Source: Dunaliella salina (Eukaryota > Chlorophyta > Chlorophyceae > Chlamydomonadales > Dunaliellaceae). Taken from it: a DNA stretch of 14,701 nt. The notes under the pieces were generated by a model. That model was given only the letters and a program-made list of their open reading frames with translations. It was not told the origin of the DNA and ran no database searches. Of this stretch, positions 1 through 7,552 are shown piece by piece. The number at the start of each line of letters is the position of its first letter. The stretch's first letter is position 1. The DNA lies in the NCBI GenBank assembly GCA_002284615.2, contig MU069959.1, positions 134,988-149,688 of the forward strand. The letters are read 5' to 3'. The position numbers and the translations under genes are program-made.

Positions 1-52
<52 letters not shown>
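1..52. repeat. (CA)n microsatellite
   Basis: About 26 uninterrupted CA units run from the window edge, so the true length is unknown. The tract ends in CAG directly before an open glutamine-rich frame, and it could serve as the 3' end of an intron on the plus strand. Confidence 0.97.
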
Positions 53-53
<1 letters not shown>

Positions 54-58
<5 letters not shown>

Positions 59-464
59 AGCCTCCCAAGCACCACCCATTGCTTGGGTGAGGCAGGTGCT
101 CAGCAGCACCGACATCAATACACTTGCTCAGCAAGAGCAGATTGCAGCACAGCAGTTGGAGGACGCAGTCGAGGAGATGACTTTCACGCAGCGTCTCCAT
201 GCGCAGCTGCACCACATGCCTTTGAAATGTCTGTATTCGCAGCACCAGCAGCACCAGCACCAGCACCAGCAGCAGCAGCAGTCTGAAGGGGTTGTGCCTT
301 TTGCACAGCTGTTGCAGCGGCAGCAACAACAACAGCAGCAGCAGCACCTGCAGCAGCACCTGCAGCAGCAGCTGCAACAGACCCTGGCACACGCAAAGCA
401 CCTGCAGCAGCAGCTTGACCAGTTCGAGCAGCCACCAACGTGCGTCTTCGAAAGCTTTGCATGA
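54..464 (+). CDS. Terminal exon of a glutamine-rich (polyQ) protein, partial
   Basis: An open frame of 136 codons runs from just after an AG at 52-53 to a TGA at 462-464. It has no ATG at its start, so I read it as the last exon of a gene that begins outside the window, with the (CA)n tract ending in CAG as acceptor. The first ~60 codons are mixed and non-repetitive (for example ITNTLAQ-like and LEDAVEEM stretches), which supports real coding. From about codon 62 it becomes His/Gln-rich, with CAG/CAA runs and several HLQQ units, then a short non-repetitive tail. Such low-complexity Gln tracts are typical of regulatory or RNA-binding proteins in green algae, but no domain is recognisable and I assign no function. 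Antisense and other frames of the CAG tract are also open and are artefacts of the repeat. Possible but unproven: the exon could begin further downstream. Confidence 0.5.
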
Positions 465-593
465 GCATGTGATTGGAGTGCTTGATACAAAGCATGTACG
501 TGCACTGTGGGTGTGTGTGCCACAGAGGAGCAAACTTGGAGCTTTGCATGAGCATGCGATTGGAGTGATTGTTACATAACGTGTGCGTGCACT
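451..593. repeat. Imperfect direct repeat of ~55 bp (two units)
   Basis: Unit 1 is about 451-505 and unit 2 about 538-593. They share AGCTTTGCATGAGCATG, then GATTGGAGTG, and both end near CGTGCACTG. The stop codon of the glutamine-rich exon lies in unit 1, so unit 2 carries a second copy of the end of the reading frame in what should be the 3' UTR. Confidence 0.8.
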
Positions 594-1376
594 GCAGTTA
601 TCCACTTCATATGCACTCCGAAATCCGAAGCTTTAAATGGGCATACATTATCACGAATGCGTATGAACCACATGTGCAGCACTGCCGGCACTGCCTTAGG
701 TTATGAGGTTGTGTGACTTCATCTGTAGAGTAGAGCATCATCTTCACTTTGCACTCAAGAGCCTCGAGACTCGCTTTTAGTTTGGACTGGTCTGGTTACA
801 AGCTTTTATTGCTCCAGGTAAGCTGCCCTTGTAGGCAGGTAGGCCCTTGTAGGCACAGCTATGTAACCATTTCCTTTCCATTCCAAGGTGCGTGGGTGGG
901 TGGGCTTGGATAGGGATGCACATGTGCCATGGACCTGTCCCCTTTGGCCAACCCACCTGCCTTCCTCATCATTTTGCCCACACAAAATCCCGTGCACTTA
1001 TACATGTGCAGGTGATTGGGTGCATTCAAGCCCCATCAGCATCGCCCGTGAGGAAAGGGTGCTCTCAAGAGGGCATCATCAACCTACACGTGGAGATAGT
1101 CTTGTCTTGATACAAGAGCCATTTACATGTATAGTGTGTGTCATGCGCGTGAGCTGCGCGTGCATTCTGCGTCTGGTACCCAGTCGTGGAGCTGCACCTC
1201 TGAAACATTAGTGTATCATAGGAAAGCCGCTGCGTGCAGGCTTGGTCTCAGACCTTCAGGAACTTCTCTTAGCAGTGCTGCAGCAGGAGGCTCCCAGCTG
1301 TGCAGTTCGTGTTAGGGCGCGCTTGTCATTGCGCAGACCCTTTTTAGTTAAGAGGCTCAGACCTCCTGTCTTGTCT
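594..1376. other. No gene recognised; possible 3' UTR and intergenic DNA
   Basis: Short open frames on both strands have no recognisable domains and look like chance. A TGTAA at 862-866, the usual chlorophyte polyadenylation signal, lies ~400 bp after the stop of the glutamine-rich exon and could end that transcript. A short direct repeat (CCCTTGTAGGCA) occurs near 828-855. Confidence 0.4.
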
Positions 1377-1383
1377 TGTGCAG

Positions 1384-1688
<305 letters not shown>

Positions 1689-1900
1689 AACCGTGTAGTC
1701 TCAATGTCCTGCCGTGTCTCTGTGTCCTGGTCTTGTGTCTCCAGCAGCTCTGTCCTTGTCTTGTCTTTGCGTCAGCAGGAGGGCACGTAGAGCCCGACTT
1801 TCAGTGTCTGTCTGTGTGTATTTTGCCTGAGGCTGTCAGAGGCTTATGCTCTTGCAGTTCAGCTCTTTAATAATCGTTTCTTCTTCTGCCTTTTTTCCTG

Positions 1901-2022
1901 AAAAAAAAAAAAAGGAAAGGAAAACTACGCAGGCAGTGAAAACACTCCCCAGATCAATTAAGGATATATCCTTTGAATGAGCGTGCAGTTGACAGAGTGA
2001 GTCTATTGTATGTTGGGTCCTT
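1901..2022 (-). mobile_element. RLE-type LINE, severely 5'-truncated 3' end (copy 1)
   Basis: The A-rich stretch at 1901-1922 is, on the minus strand, the pyrimidine-rich tail of the element. It is followed by the family's 41-bp 3'-terminal motif (1923-1963). The remainder to about 2022 matches copy 2 closely (TTTGAATGAGCGTGCAGTTG and onward) and ends where the two copies diverge. Only 3' UTR is left; no coding is retained. No clear target-site duplication was found. Confidence 0.8.
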
Positions 2023-2164
2023 AAGGCACATCGCACCTGTACGGCCTGTGTAACCCAAAACAGTAAACTCGGTCTTCAGCAAAGGGCCCTCAAACCACAT
2101 CGGACACGGCTAGCTAGCTATAGGTGGTGCAGGTGTGAACAATCCTTTTACCCGGAAGTGCAAA

Positions 2165-2445
2165 AAGTAACAAGTCAACACTGGACAGCATCCCAGTGTG
2201 CATTCAGGAAAGTCTCAACAGTCAGCACCGGCACAAATGCTGAATCCCACCAGCTAATGTGAGTAAGGATAACCAAACTACTGGGGATCTGGTGGGTTGT
2301 CGGCCGCTGGTGCGCACCTCGCTGCTGAAACGCAGCCCGTCCTATAGCCCACACCCTCAGAACTCCATTGTTTAGAGTATGTGTTGGACGGTGTGTTTGA
2401 TGTTGTTTATTTTTGGTTAGGTTTTGACAACACAACAAGGTAGCC
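2165..2445 (-). mobile_element. Fragment of RLE-type LINE, C-terminus plus 3' UTR
   Basis: The minus strand around 2283-2300 encodes an Asn-Pro-Pro-Asp-Pro end followed by a stop, the same C-terminal signature as at 3310 and 8030. Upstream (to ~2445) a diverged VKTxxKIN-like stretch matches the fragment at 8890-9093. Downstream 3' UTR sequences also match between the two (GTGCATT, AACAGTCAGC and a shared GGGTTGTCGGCC). The copies are strongly diverged and frame-broken, so this is an old insertion. The outer limits are approximate. Confidence 0.5.
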
Positions 2446-2480
2446 TTGTTTTCAGTTGAATGGTTTATCCTTATCCGGAT

Positions 2481-3110
2481 GAAAAAGAAAAACTACGCAG
2501 GCAGTGAAAACACTCCCCATATCAATTAAGGAAATTATCCTTTGAATGAGCGTGCAGTTGACAGAGTGGGTCTATTGTATGTTGGGTCCTTTTCGCTTTG
2601 CAACCCAGTGTTTTGGTGCTGCTCTTGGGTGGCCAGGAGAGTTTGTCAGGGTTTAGTGTCTGGACACAACTTCTGGTCCATGACATGGATGTTTCTCTCG
2701 AATTCATTCAACTGGGGGAGCTGGTACTGTGTCTGTCTTCCAGGGGCACTACAATGATTAAATGTCTGCTCTGATGTATGATAGGGGTGCATCCAGTTGG
2801 GTGTAACCAGCTAGGGATGCACCTTTGGACATCTTCAAGATTTTCAATGTCTGAATTTGAAGTTTGACTTTGTTGCAGGCATTTGTTCCAACCATCTGTT
2901 CCAACATGACAGAGTCCTGAGCCTCGAGGCTCCTTTGCCGATTTCTTTGAAGCATGCATGATCCATTGGCAATTGTGCGAGCGGTTTGGAATGGGGCTGC
3001 ATGTGGCACCCCAGACCTCAACTGTAATATGGAAGTTTAGAGGCACGTCATACCAACTTTCTCGGTGAGTGCCCTGCCTCTTTCCATCTTGCTGGTTCCC
3101 CATTTATTCC
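2481..3110 (-). mobile_element. RLE-type LINE, truncated copy 2
   Basis: The 3' tail is at 2481-2490 and the terminal motif at 2491-2531 of the plus strand, so the element points leftwards. Its 3' UTR matches copy 1 to about 2590. Coding remnants of the endonuclease domain follow to about 3110. No target-site duplication was identified, and the right-hand limit is a guess based on loss of recognisable coding. Confidence 0.7.
2600..3021 (-). pseudogene. Broken endonuclease (RLE) domain of LINE copy 2
   Basis: Read on the minus strand, 2600-2715 gives a stretch resembling IHVMDQKLCPDTKP, then a stop, then QTLLATQEQH. This matches the PD-(D/E)XK core seen at 10420-10520 (IHLMELKFCFDTKPEQ) and 3640 (HLIEIKFCEDTRP). 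Here the expected Glu-x-Lys is Asp-Gln-Lys (2670-2678), and a stop follows within the same motif, so the nuclease could not be active. Further upstream on the minus strand an open frame of 87 codons (3021-2758) begins with an LRSGVPHAA-type sequence that fits the linker before the nuclease core, but its identity is weaker. This is a decayed pseudogene. Confidence 0.6.
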
Positions 3111-3309
3111 TTTTTCTCGTCCCCTCTGAGCTCCAAGTGGAGGCCTGATCTCTGCAACTGCTTGCCTCCAGAAAAGAAAAAGAAAAGAAAAGAAAAAGAA
3201 GAACTACGTAGGAAGAGAAACTCTCCCTACATCAATTAAGGAAGAGGATACACATTGGCTTAAAAAGAGCCGTGCGCCCCCTCCACCACAAGGTATGAAA
3301 AAGAGAATT

Positions 3310-3868
3310 CTAACGTGGATCTGGAGGGTTACTAGGAGCACCTGGCACTAGAACCTGGCTGTGGGAAGTGTCCTTCTGTTCAATAGCGCGGCGTGTGGTG
3401 ACAAGTTTGTGGGCATATTGAAAAGAATGTGCATGAAGTTTTTGAGCAAGCCTAGTGGCACGATGATGATCCAATCCCAGTTGTTTGAAATGCTACATGG
3501 TATGCTCAGTGTAAATAGTTCCACCTACACCCAGGAGAATAGGATGAATTGTAACAGCTTTAGCGTAAATAAGTTTACAAAGGTCTGCATGCTGCTGTTT
3601 TGCCGCGTTCAACTGATGCTCTGGCCTTGTGTCTTCACAAAATTTGATTTCTATTAGGTGCACATGGCTTTCATTTGCATGAAGTTCATGAGGTTGCCTG
3701 ACTCGGCTAGCATTGGTGGTCCTCCTTGTGGTCCTGCGCAAAGCGTGATGTGGATGGATAGGAGAAACACCGTTTGAAGTACGATTGGCATTAAAAGGGG
3801 TGGTCAAAACAGCATCTGGTCGACTGGAGTTGAGTCTTTTCCTCTCTGGAAGGTTACGGGGGAATAAG
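3310..3868 (-). pseudogene. PD-(D/E)XK restriction-like endonuclease domain of LINE copy 3
   Basis: On the minus strand the frame runs LFPRNLPER, then SRPDAVL with the Pro-Asp at 3814-3819, then about 55 residues later HLIEIKFCEDTRP with the Glu at 3649-3651 and Lys at 3643-3645. These are the PD and ExK parts of a PD-(D/E)XK nuclease, the type that nicks the target site in R2-like LINEs. After ILLGVGGTIYTEHT there is one in-frame TAG at 3493-3495, then the frame continues (FKQLGLD, KLHAHS, TTRRAIE) to an NPPDPR end and a stop at 3310. Copy 4 (7900-8313) repeats this C-terminal part. The upstream end is cut by the short element at 3869-3993. All catalytic positions I can identify survive, so the break is recent or mild, but the copy cannot make full-length protein. 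Confidence 0.75.
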
Positions 3869-4008
3869 GAGACATTACATCAGTTTTCTCAATGTTTTTT
3901 TAGAGTTGCCTGTTTTTGTGCTCATCAAAGGAATTCACGCCGAGCAGCCAACCTTATGGCTGAAGGCTTATATCCCATTGTAACCTTGTAACCTTACGGG
4001 GGAATAAG
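3854..4008 (+). mobile_element. Short SINE-like element with 15-bp TSD (copy 1)
   Basis: The element is 3869-3993 (125 bp), flanked by perfect 15-bp duplications TTACGGGGGAATAAG at 3854-3868 and 3994-4008. Removing it and one duplication restores the LINE frame on the minus strand (YLFPRNLPER). The sequence ends in ATTGTAACC-TTGTAACC. Its last ~98 bp match the copy at 11323-11420, which starts further in, as expected from 5' truncation during target-primed reverse transcription. A hairpin CAGCCA/TGGCTG sits at 3945-3962 shortly before the tail. No coding; no Pol III boxes recognised, so it could equally be the 3' end of a LINE. Confidence 0.85.
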
Positions 4009-4480
4009 TAGTTAGGTAGAGTTATGTTTGAGGCATGTGTAGGGAGTTGGAGGTTGTGTTGAAGCTTTAAATCGCTTCCTGTGTCTGTGTAGACCAGGCC
4101 TGCCCCTACAGGGCATTTGCTGAGGGCTTTTGTAATCATTCTGCCAGCAATGCTATGGCGTTCAGTTTTCATGTTGGAGATTATATGGTTTTGGCAGCCT
4201 GAGAGCATGTAGAGTGCGCTGTCCAAATGGCTGCAGCCTGGCAGGGGGCAAGATGGATCAGTTGACCTTATAAAACGCACTGCATGTTTTTAATTGTAGA
4301 GGGTGCCTGTGCGATACTGCGGGATGGTACGTTTCATGGGTACAGAAATGTTGGACATATTCCTGAAGGCATTGCTAATTTTTTAATCTACATGTGGTTA
4401 TAAGTTTTGATAGTAAGAGTAATAACCTGTTTTGGCATTGGCATAACCAAGCTTACGTTTAGCATGCATGTCAAATTTGA
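3994..4480 (-). pseudogene. Zinc-knuckle region of LINE copy 3
   Basis: Downstream of the RNase H domain the minus strand encodes, through several stops and at least one frameshift, a stretch with KLGYANAKTGYYSYY, then YRTGTLYN, then a cysteine motif at 4194-4250 (CPLPGC followed by DSALYMLSGC), then MKTERHSIAGRM. In related elements this region is a CCHC knuckle between RNase H and the nuclease. Here the first cysteine pair is spaced by four residues and the expected His before LSGC is Tyr, so zinc binding is probably lost. The stretch ends at the TSD of the short element. Confidence 0.6.
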
Positions 4481-5238
4481 AGATTGGGGAGGTAGGTGAG
4501 CTTGGGGGCCGGAGGGGGATTAGTAGAATTACCAGTAACATGTGCCCTTCTTTCTTCCTTGGCTAGCCAAAAAATATTTGTATAAGGATTTCCGCCAGGG
4601 CCTGCACCGGGAATCTCAGTGTCTGCCACACAGTTCTGGGCTTGCTTAGCCTGATGTTTAGCAATGGCATCTGCACATTCATTTCCAGCAATGCCCGCAT
4701 CCTTCACCTTGTAAATTCGAATTTTGGCATGGAAGTCTTTAATGAGAGTTGAAATCATTTAAAGGACGTCTCCTTGGATATGCCTGAGGTGTCTTTCAAG
4801 ATAAAGGAGTTGTTTACGTATTTGGTTGAAAGAGATGAGGCTGTTTGATGCAATGTCTGCATGTTTGGTAATGATTGCAGCAGCAATTGCTGCCAATTCA
4901 GCTCGAGTGATGGTGTTAGTAATTCCAGCGCCGTTTGGTTCTACAAAGTTTTTGCTGTCAGTGGACGGGCAGTAGATACCTGCTCCAATTTCTTGCTTAC
5001 CGTTATGGACAAGGCAGCTGCCATCTGTGTATGCCCATGTCCTCCAGTCAGCAACTTTGAGAGTTAGGAGAGTACTGGATTGGCAGGGTACCAAGTCTGT
5101 ATCCTGGATACTCGTGTGTGAATTTCTAGGGTGTTTGGAGACGTATTGTTTGTCAAGGGGGAGGCGTTCCAGTTCATTGAAACCTGGCATGTGAGCATGC
5201 ATGGGATTTAGGACAGGGTGATATTCGTCAGCTTCCAC
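4471..5238 (-). pseudogene. RNase H domain of LINE copy 3, inactivated
   Basis: RNase H would degrade the RNA strand of the RNA-DNA hybrid during insertion. Catalytic landmarks are visible: AYTDGS with Asp at 5023-5025, TRAELAAI with Glu at 4897-4899, and NECADAIA with Asp at 4669-4671. The third position, normally Asp in an ATDS motif, is Asn (ASNS, 4843-4845). An in-frame TAA at 4759-4761 splits the domain, and the KVK-DAGIAG stretch lacks the His usually found there. The two halves are in the same frame and directly adjacent, so this is one domain with a nonsense mutation. The N-terminal ~60 residues before TDGS are a linker. Confidence 0.85.
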
Positions 5239-5723
5239 TGTGTGGCTTCTTTCACATTTCCTTTCAGGCCTTGTAGCCAGTCTTTGTTACGCTTGTTGAA
5301 ATGAACTCGAGCTGCAGTGCTCCAAACAGCTGAGATATGAAGGTCCCAGGTATGCTTAGGTAGAGGTATTTCTTGGTTAGGGCAGGATTCAGGAGCACAG
5401 TAACTAAATTTTTCACGAGGTATGGCTCCAAGGTCGTAGCAGAGGTGGGGGTAAGCAGTGGCAAGCTTGGAGTAGGGGTAAGTTACAATATTTTTATTCC
5501 AAGCCGGAAGGAACATCAATGTAGCAGTGGCTTCTGTGTTGTGAATGGCAGAGTCAATGGCATGTTGCAAAGCTTGGGTCATGATCATCGTCATAAATAG
5601 GATGGTAGACTGAGAAGCCTGAGAATTTGGATGAGCAAGCATTATGCATGGCGCCAAAAAGAGTATCTCGGGGGTCCGCGCTCCAATAATTCAGGTATTG
5701 TGGGTTATGGTCTAGTGGGGAGG
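5208..5723 (-). pseudogene. Putative methyltransferase-like (PCIF1-like?) domain of LINE copy 3
   Basis: The minus strand encodes YWSADPRDTLFGA at 5650-5688, then VYHPIY at 5593-5610, then after a frameshift QALQHAIDSA and TLMFLPAWNK (LPAW at 5499-5510), followed by a conserved tail with PREKFSYC and WDLHI. The order FGA, then an NPxY/NPPF-like tetrapeptide (HPIY here), a helix, and a strand ending in LPAW resembles the PCIF1-like N6-adenine methyltransferase fold, where NPPF is catalytic. In this copy the Asn is replaced by His, so activity is unlikely. The methyltransferase reading is inference from motif order; the membership in the LINE is clear because excising the TRIM joins it in frame to the upstream sequence. 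It could instead be an unrelated conserved LINE domain. Confidence 0.45.
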
Positions 5724-5887
5724 CGTAACACTCGTGAAAAGGCGACGCCCGGGATGCAACGGATAGCTTTCGTAATCATTATATTATAGCCCAGGATGTG
5801 GAGTATCTCCAGCCATCCGTGGGTTCTCCGCGTAGATGTCCCAAGGTGTGGAGTGTCCCCAGCCACCTATACTCCATATCCGTTACA
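5724..5887 (-). repeat. TRIM 3' LTR
   Basis: Direct copy of 6073-6236. It contains an internal duplication of a GGCTGG-AGATACTCCACA type segment, itself partly palindromic (GGAG...CTCC). The terminal base is C in place of the T of the canonical TG end. Confidence 0.9.
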
Positions 5888-5904
5888 CTCTCCCCCACCC
5901 TCCT
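5888..5904 (-). promoter_or_regulatory. Polypurine tract of the TRIM
   Basis: On the minus strand AGGAGGGTGGGGGAGAG lies directly against the 3' LTR, where plus-strand DNA synthesis is primed in LTR retrotransposons. Confidence 0.75.
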
Positions 5905-6023
5905 GAGCTCGCGTCCTCGTGAGCTAGCACAGATACCCAAACCCGCAGGTTTTACGTGCTAGTCACACGCGGCCAGTGGTCAAAGACCTTCGGGGAAGAC
6001 AACGCCAAAGAGTGTAGTCGCCA

Positions 6024-6072
6024 AATTTCGAACCAAGGATCTTTGGGGTGCCTTGGCCGACTTGGCTACCAC
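6024..6072 (-). promoter_or_regulatory. Candidate primer-binding site with tRNA-like A and B boxes in the TRIM
   Basis: On the minus strand TGGTAGCCAAG starts two bases after the 5' LTR, the right place for a tRNA primer-binding site. The same stretch contains TAGCCAAGTCGG (6057-6068), a full match to the Pol III A-box consensus TRGCNNAGYNGG. GGTTCGAAATT (6024-6034) resembles a B box, GGTTCGANNCC, with the last two bases changed. Only 22 bases separate them, which is short for a tRNA, and the T-arm does not pair, so this is not a functional tRNA gene. Confidence 0.4.
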
Positions 6073-6236
6073 TGTAACACTCGTGAAAAGGCGATGCCCG
6101 GGATACAACGGACAGCTTTCGTAAGCAATACATTGTAGCCCAGGATGTGGAGTATCTCCAGCCATCCGTGGGTTCTCCGCGTAGATGTCCCAAGGTGTGG
6201 AGTATCTCCAGCCACCTATACTCCATATCTGTTACA
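6073..6236 (-). repeat. TRIM 5' LTR
   Basis: Carries perfect TGTAACA/TGTTACA ends. It is the upstream LTR when the element is read on the minus strand, as set by the polypurine tract and primer-binding site. Confidence 0.9.
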
Positions 6237-7041
6237 GGAGGCCTTTTTTTCTTGGGTCACCAAAGCCCATTTTTTGAGGGCAGTATGAATTTGAGTTGGA
6301 AGGGCTCGTGAAAAAGAGTCTGATTTTCTTGCAAGGGTACTTTCTTTCAAGCATGGATTTGCGGGAAAGGAGTCCTTGCAGCTCAGTAGCAAAGTTGCCT
6401 GGAGGTGGTGTTTATTTCTCGTGCATGCCAGCAAGCTTGGCCCCATAAAAAGCCCTGTAAAGGATTTGGAAGCGGTTTGGCGATATCGTACCAACACACT
6501 TGCCTTGCGTATTGTATATGCAAGTCATGTGCGTCGTGTATAATTCTGGCAGAATGAGGGGTAATGGAGTAGGAGGGGAATGGCTGTGGGATCCTGTGTC
6601 TGATGATGCTGGATGAGGGGGTTGTTGATCCGTGTACTTCACGAGGTCAACCTCGCGCAGCCAGTATTCGCATGAACCTGTAGGCTTTATGTCTGCTTGT
6701 GGATTAGTGGGATTTGTATCAAATATGATTTAGTTGCGCAATTCTGTGTCCAATTTCTGCTGCCATACATTGGTTTCAGTAGGTTTTTCAAAGCCCTGTC
6801 TTTCAAGATTTGAGAGGGTAGAATCTGCTGTGGGTGTCGAGAGAGTAGGTTCGCTCTGTTGTGCTTCCAACTTAAGCAAACACTCTTTAAGTTTAGGCCA
6901 TGTCTCCTGGAGATCCTCTGATTCCCAGGAGGGCTTCCAAGTGACCCTTCTGAGTTCTTGTTGAGTCTGCTGCTCTCTTTCAATTTTTTGGACATCATTT
7001 AGGTTTGCACAGGCGTGTTGCAATTTCTTGTCTTTGCTCAT
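6237..7041 (-). pseudogene. Conserved linker between PHD-like finger and methyltransferase-like domain, LINE copy 3
   Basis: The minus strand has several open pieces in shifting frames. 7041-6730 contains ELRRVTWKPSWESED and LERQGFEKP, 6642-6412 contains IYNTQGKCVGTISP and LYRAFYGAKLAG, and 6497-6237 ends IHTALKKWAL and then EKKAS at the TRIM junction. After removing the TRIM the last piece reads on in frame into PLDHNPQY and YWSADPRD at 5650-5711. I recognise this layout from algal retroelement polyproteins but know no biochemical function. There is no reverse transcriptase motif (no YxDD) in this region. Frameshifts between the pieces make it a pseudogene. Confidence 0.55.
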
Positions 7042-7504
7042 CTGAGTAGCATCCGAGTTTCTTCATGCATTCCCAATGGTACGTCCGGTGGCACACATCA
7101 CAAATATACATATCAGGAAATGCCTCCAGAACATGGCACAAGCTTAGGTTGAGCTGGGCTAGGCACAAGCTCGGGTAGGGCACAAGCTTAAATGCGCAAG
7201 AAAATCCTTGATGGCCAGCACAAGAACGTCATTTGTCAGCTTTGTCTTTTCTGGCGGCCTCTGAGTCCCTCGACATGAAAATGCATCAGGGTCTCAGTTT
7301 TGGCGGCTGCATATGTTGTTAACAAATTGGAGCACCAGCTTGGCCGAAAAATAGGCAACAGTAACAGGGCATAAGTGGATGCTTGTTGAGCAGCAAAATA
7401 CAGATAGCTCGTAGGGCATCTGATATGAAGTTGAGAACTATGCTCAGCAATCTGATGCTGAGCGACTTTATGCCTCGAAGGAGCTCCAAATCCTGCGTGC
7501 ACAA
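6995..7504 (-). pseudogene. N-terminal remnant with PHD-like zinc finger, LINE copy 3
   Basis: On the minus strand 7183-6995 encodes MYICDVCHRTYHWECMKKLG: a C-x2-C-x4-H-x2-C pattern with an aromatic before the His, as in the second half of PHD-type fingers, which bind histone tails or other proteins. The cysteines that should come before and after are not clear, so the finger is partial. Upstream, 7504-7319 encodes a leucine-rich hydrophobic stretch (IRLLSIVLNFI, ILLLNKH) that is interrupted by a stop before DSEAARKDKADK. The 5' border of the element is near 7504-7550 where plus-strand LINE A begins. Whether more of the ORF, such as a reverse transcriptase, once lay upstream cannot be seen here. 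Confidence 0.5.
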
Positions 7505-7552
7505 GAATTGAAAGGGACATTACTGTTGCCTATCCTCATACATGTGATTGCA

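Larger units (their letters stand above)
5719..6241 (-). mobile_element. TRIM (terminal-repeat retrotransposon in miniature) with 5-bp TSD
   Basis: Two 164-bp direct repeats (5724-5887 and 6073-6236) flank 185 bp of internal sequence, 513 bp in all. Each repeat has the short inverted ends TGTAACA and TGTTACA (the outer left base is C instead of T). The flanks are a perfect 5-bp duplication GGAGG at 5719-5723 and 6237-6241. On the minus strand a TGG starts two bases inside the first LTR (candidate primer-binding site), and a purine tract ending GGGTGGGGGAGAG abuts the other LTR (polypurine tract). There is no coding, so it must be mobilised in trans. The LTRs differ at roughly 11 positions, so the insertion is not very recent. 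Excision plus loss of one GGAGG restores the LINE frame on the minus strand. Confidence 0.92.
3171..7504 (-). mobile_element. RLE-type LINE, longest copy (copy 3), with two nested insertions
   Basis: The minus strand carries an ordered series of domain remnants: N-terminal hydrophobic region, PHD-like finger, linker, putative methyltransferase-like domain, RNase H, zinc knuckle, PD-(D/E)XK nuclease, C-terminal NPPDPR and stop, 3' UTR, terminal motif (3202-3241) and an (AAAAG)n tract (3171-3200) that is (CTTTT)n on the element's strand. Without the TRIM and the short element about 3.7 kb remains. No reverse transcriptase is visible between the PHD-like finger and RNase H. The 5' end is truncated or undefined near 7504-7550. 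Domain order with RNase H and RLE resembles the Dualen/RandI type of algal LINE (family knowledge), but the assignment is inference. Confidence 0.75.

Noticed and set aside
128..523. Cysteine-rich open frame on the minus strand
   Set aside because: It is the antisense of the CAG/CAA tract; poly-Cys and poly-Ala frames are expected from the repeat and carry no other coding signal.
3361..3657. 98-codon open frame on the plus strand
   Set aside because: It is antisense to the RLE nuclease domain, whose minus-strand motifs are clear.
6024..6072. A functional tRNA gene
   Set aside because: A and B boxes are too close, the T-arm does not pair, the B box is altered, and no terminator-bound cloverleaf is formed.
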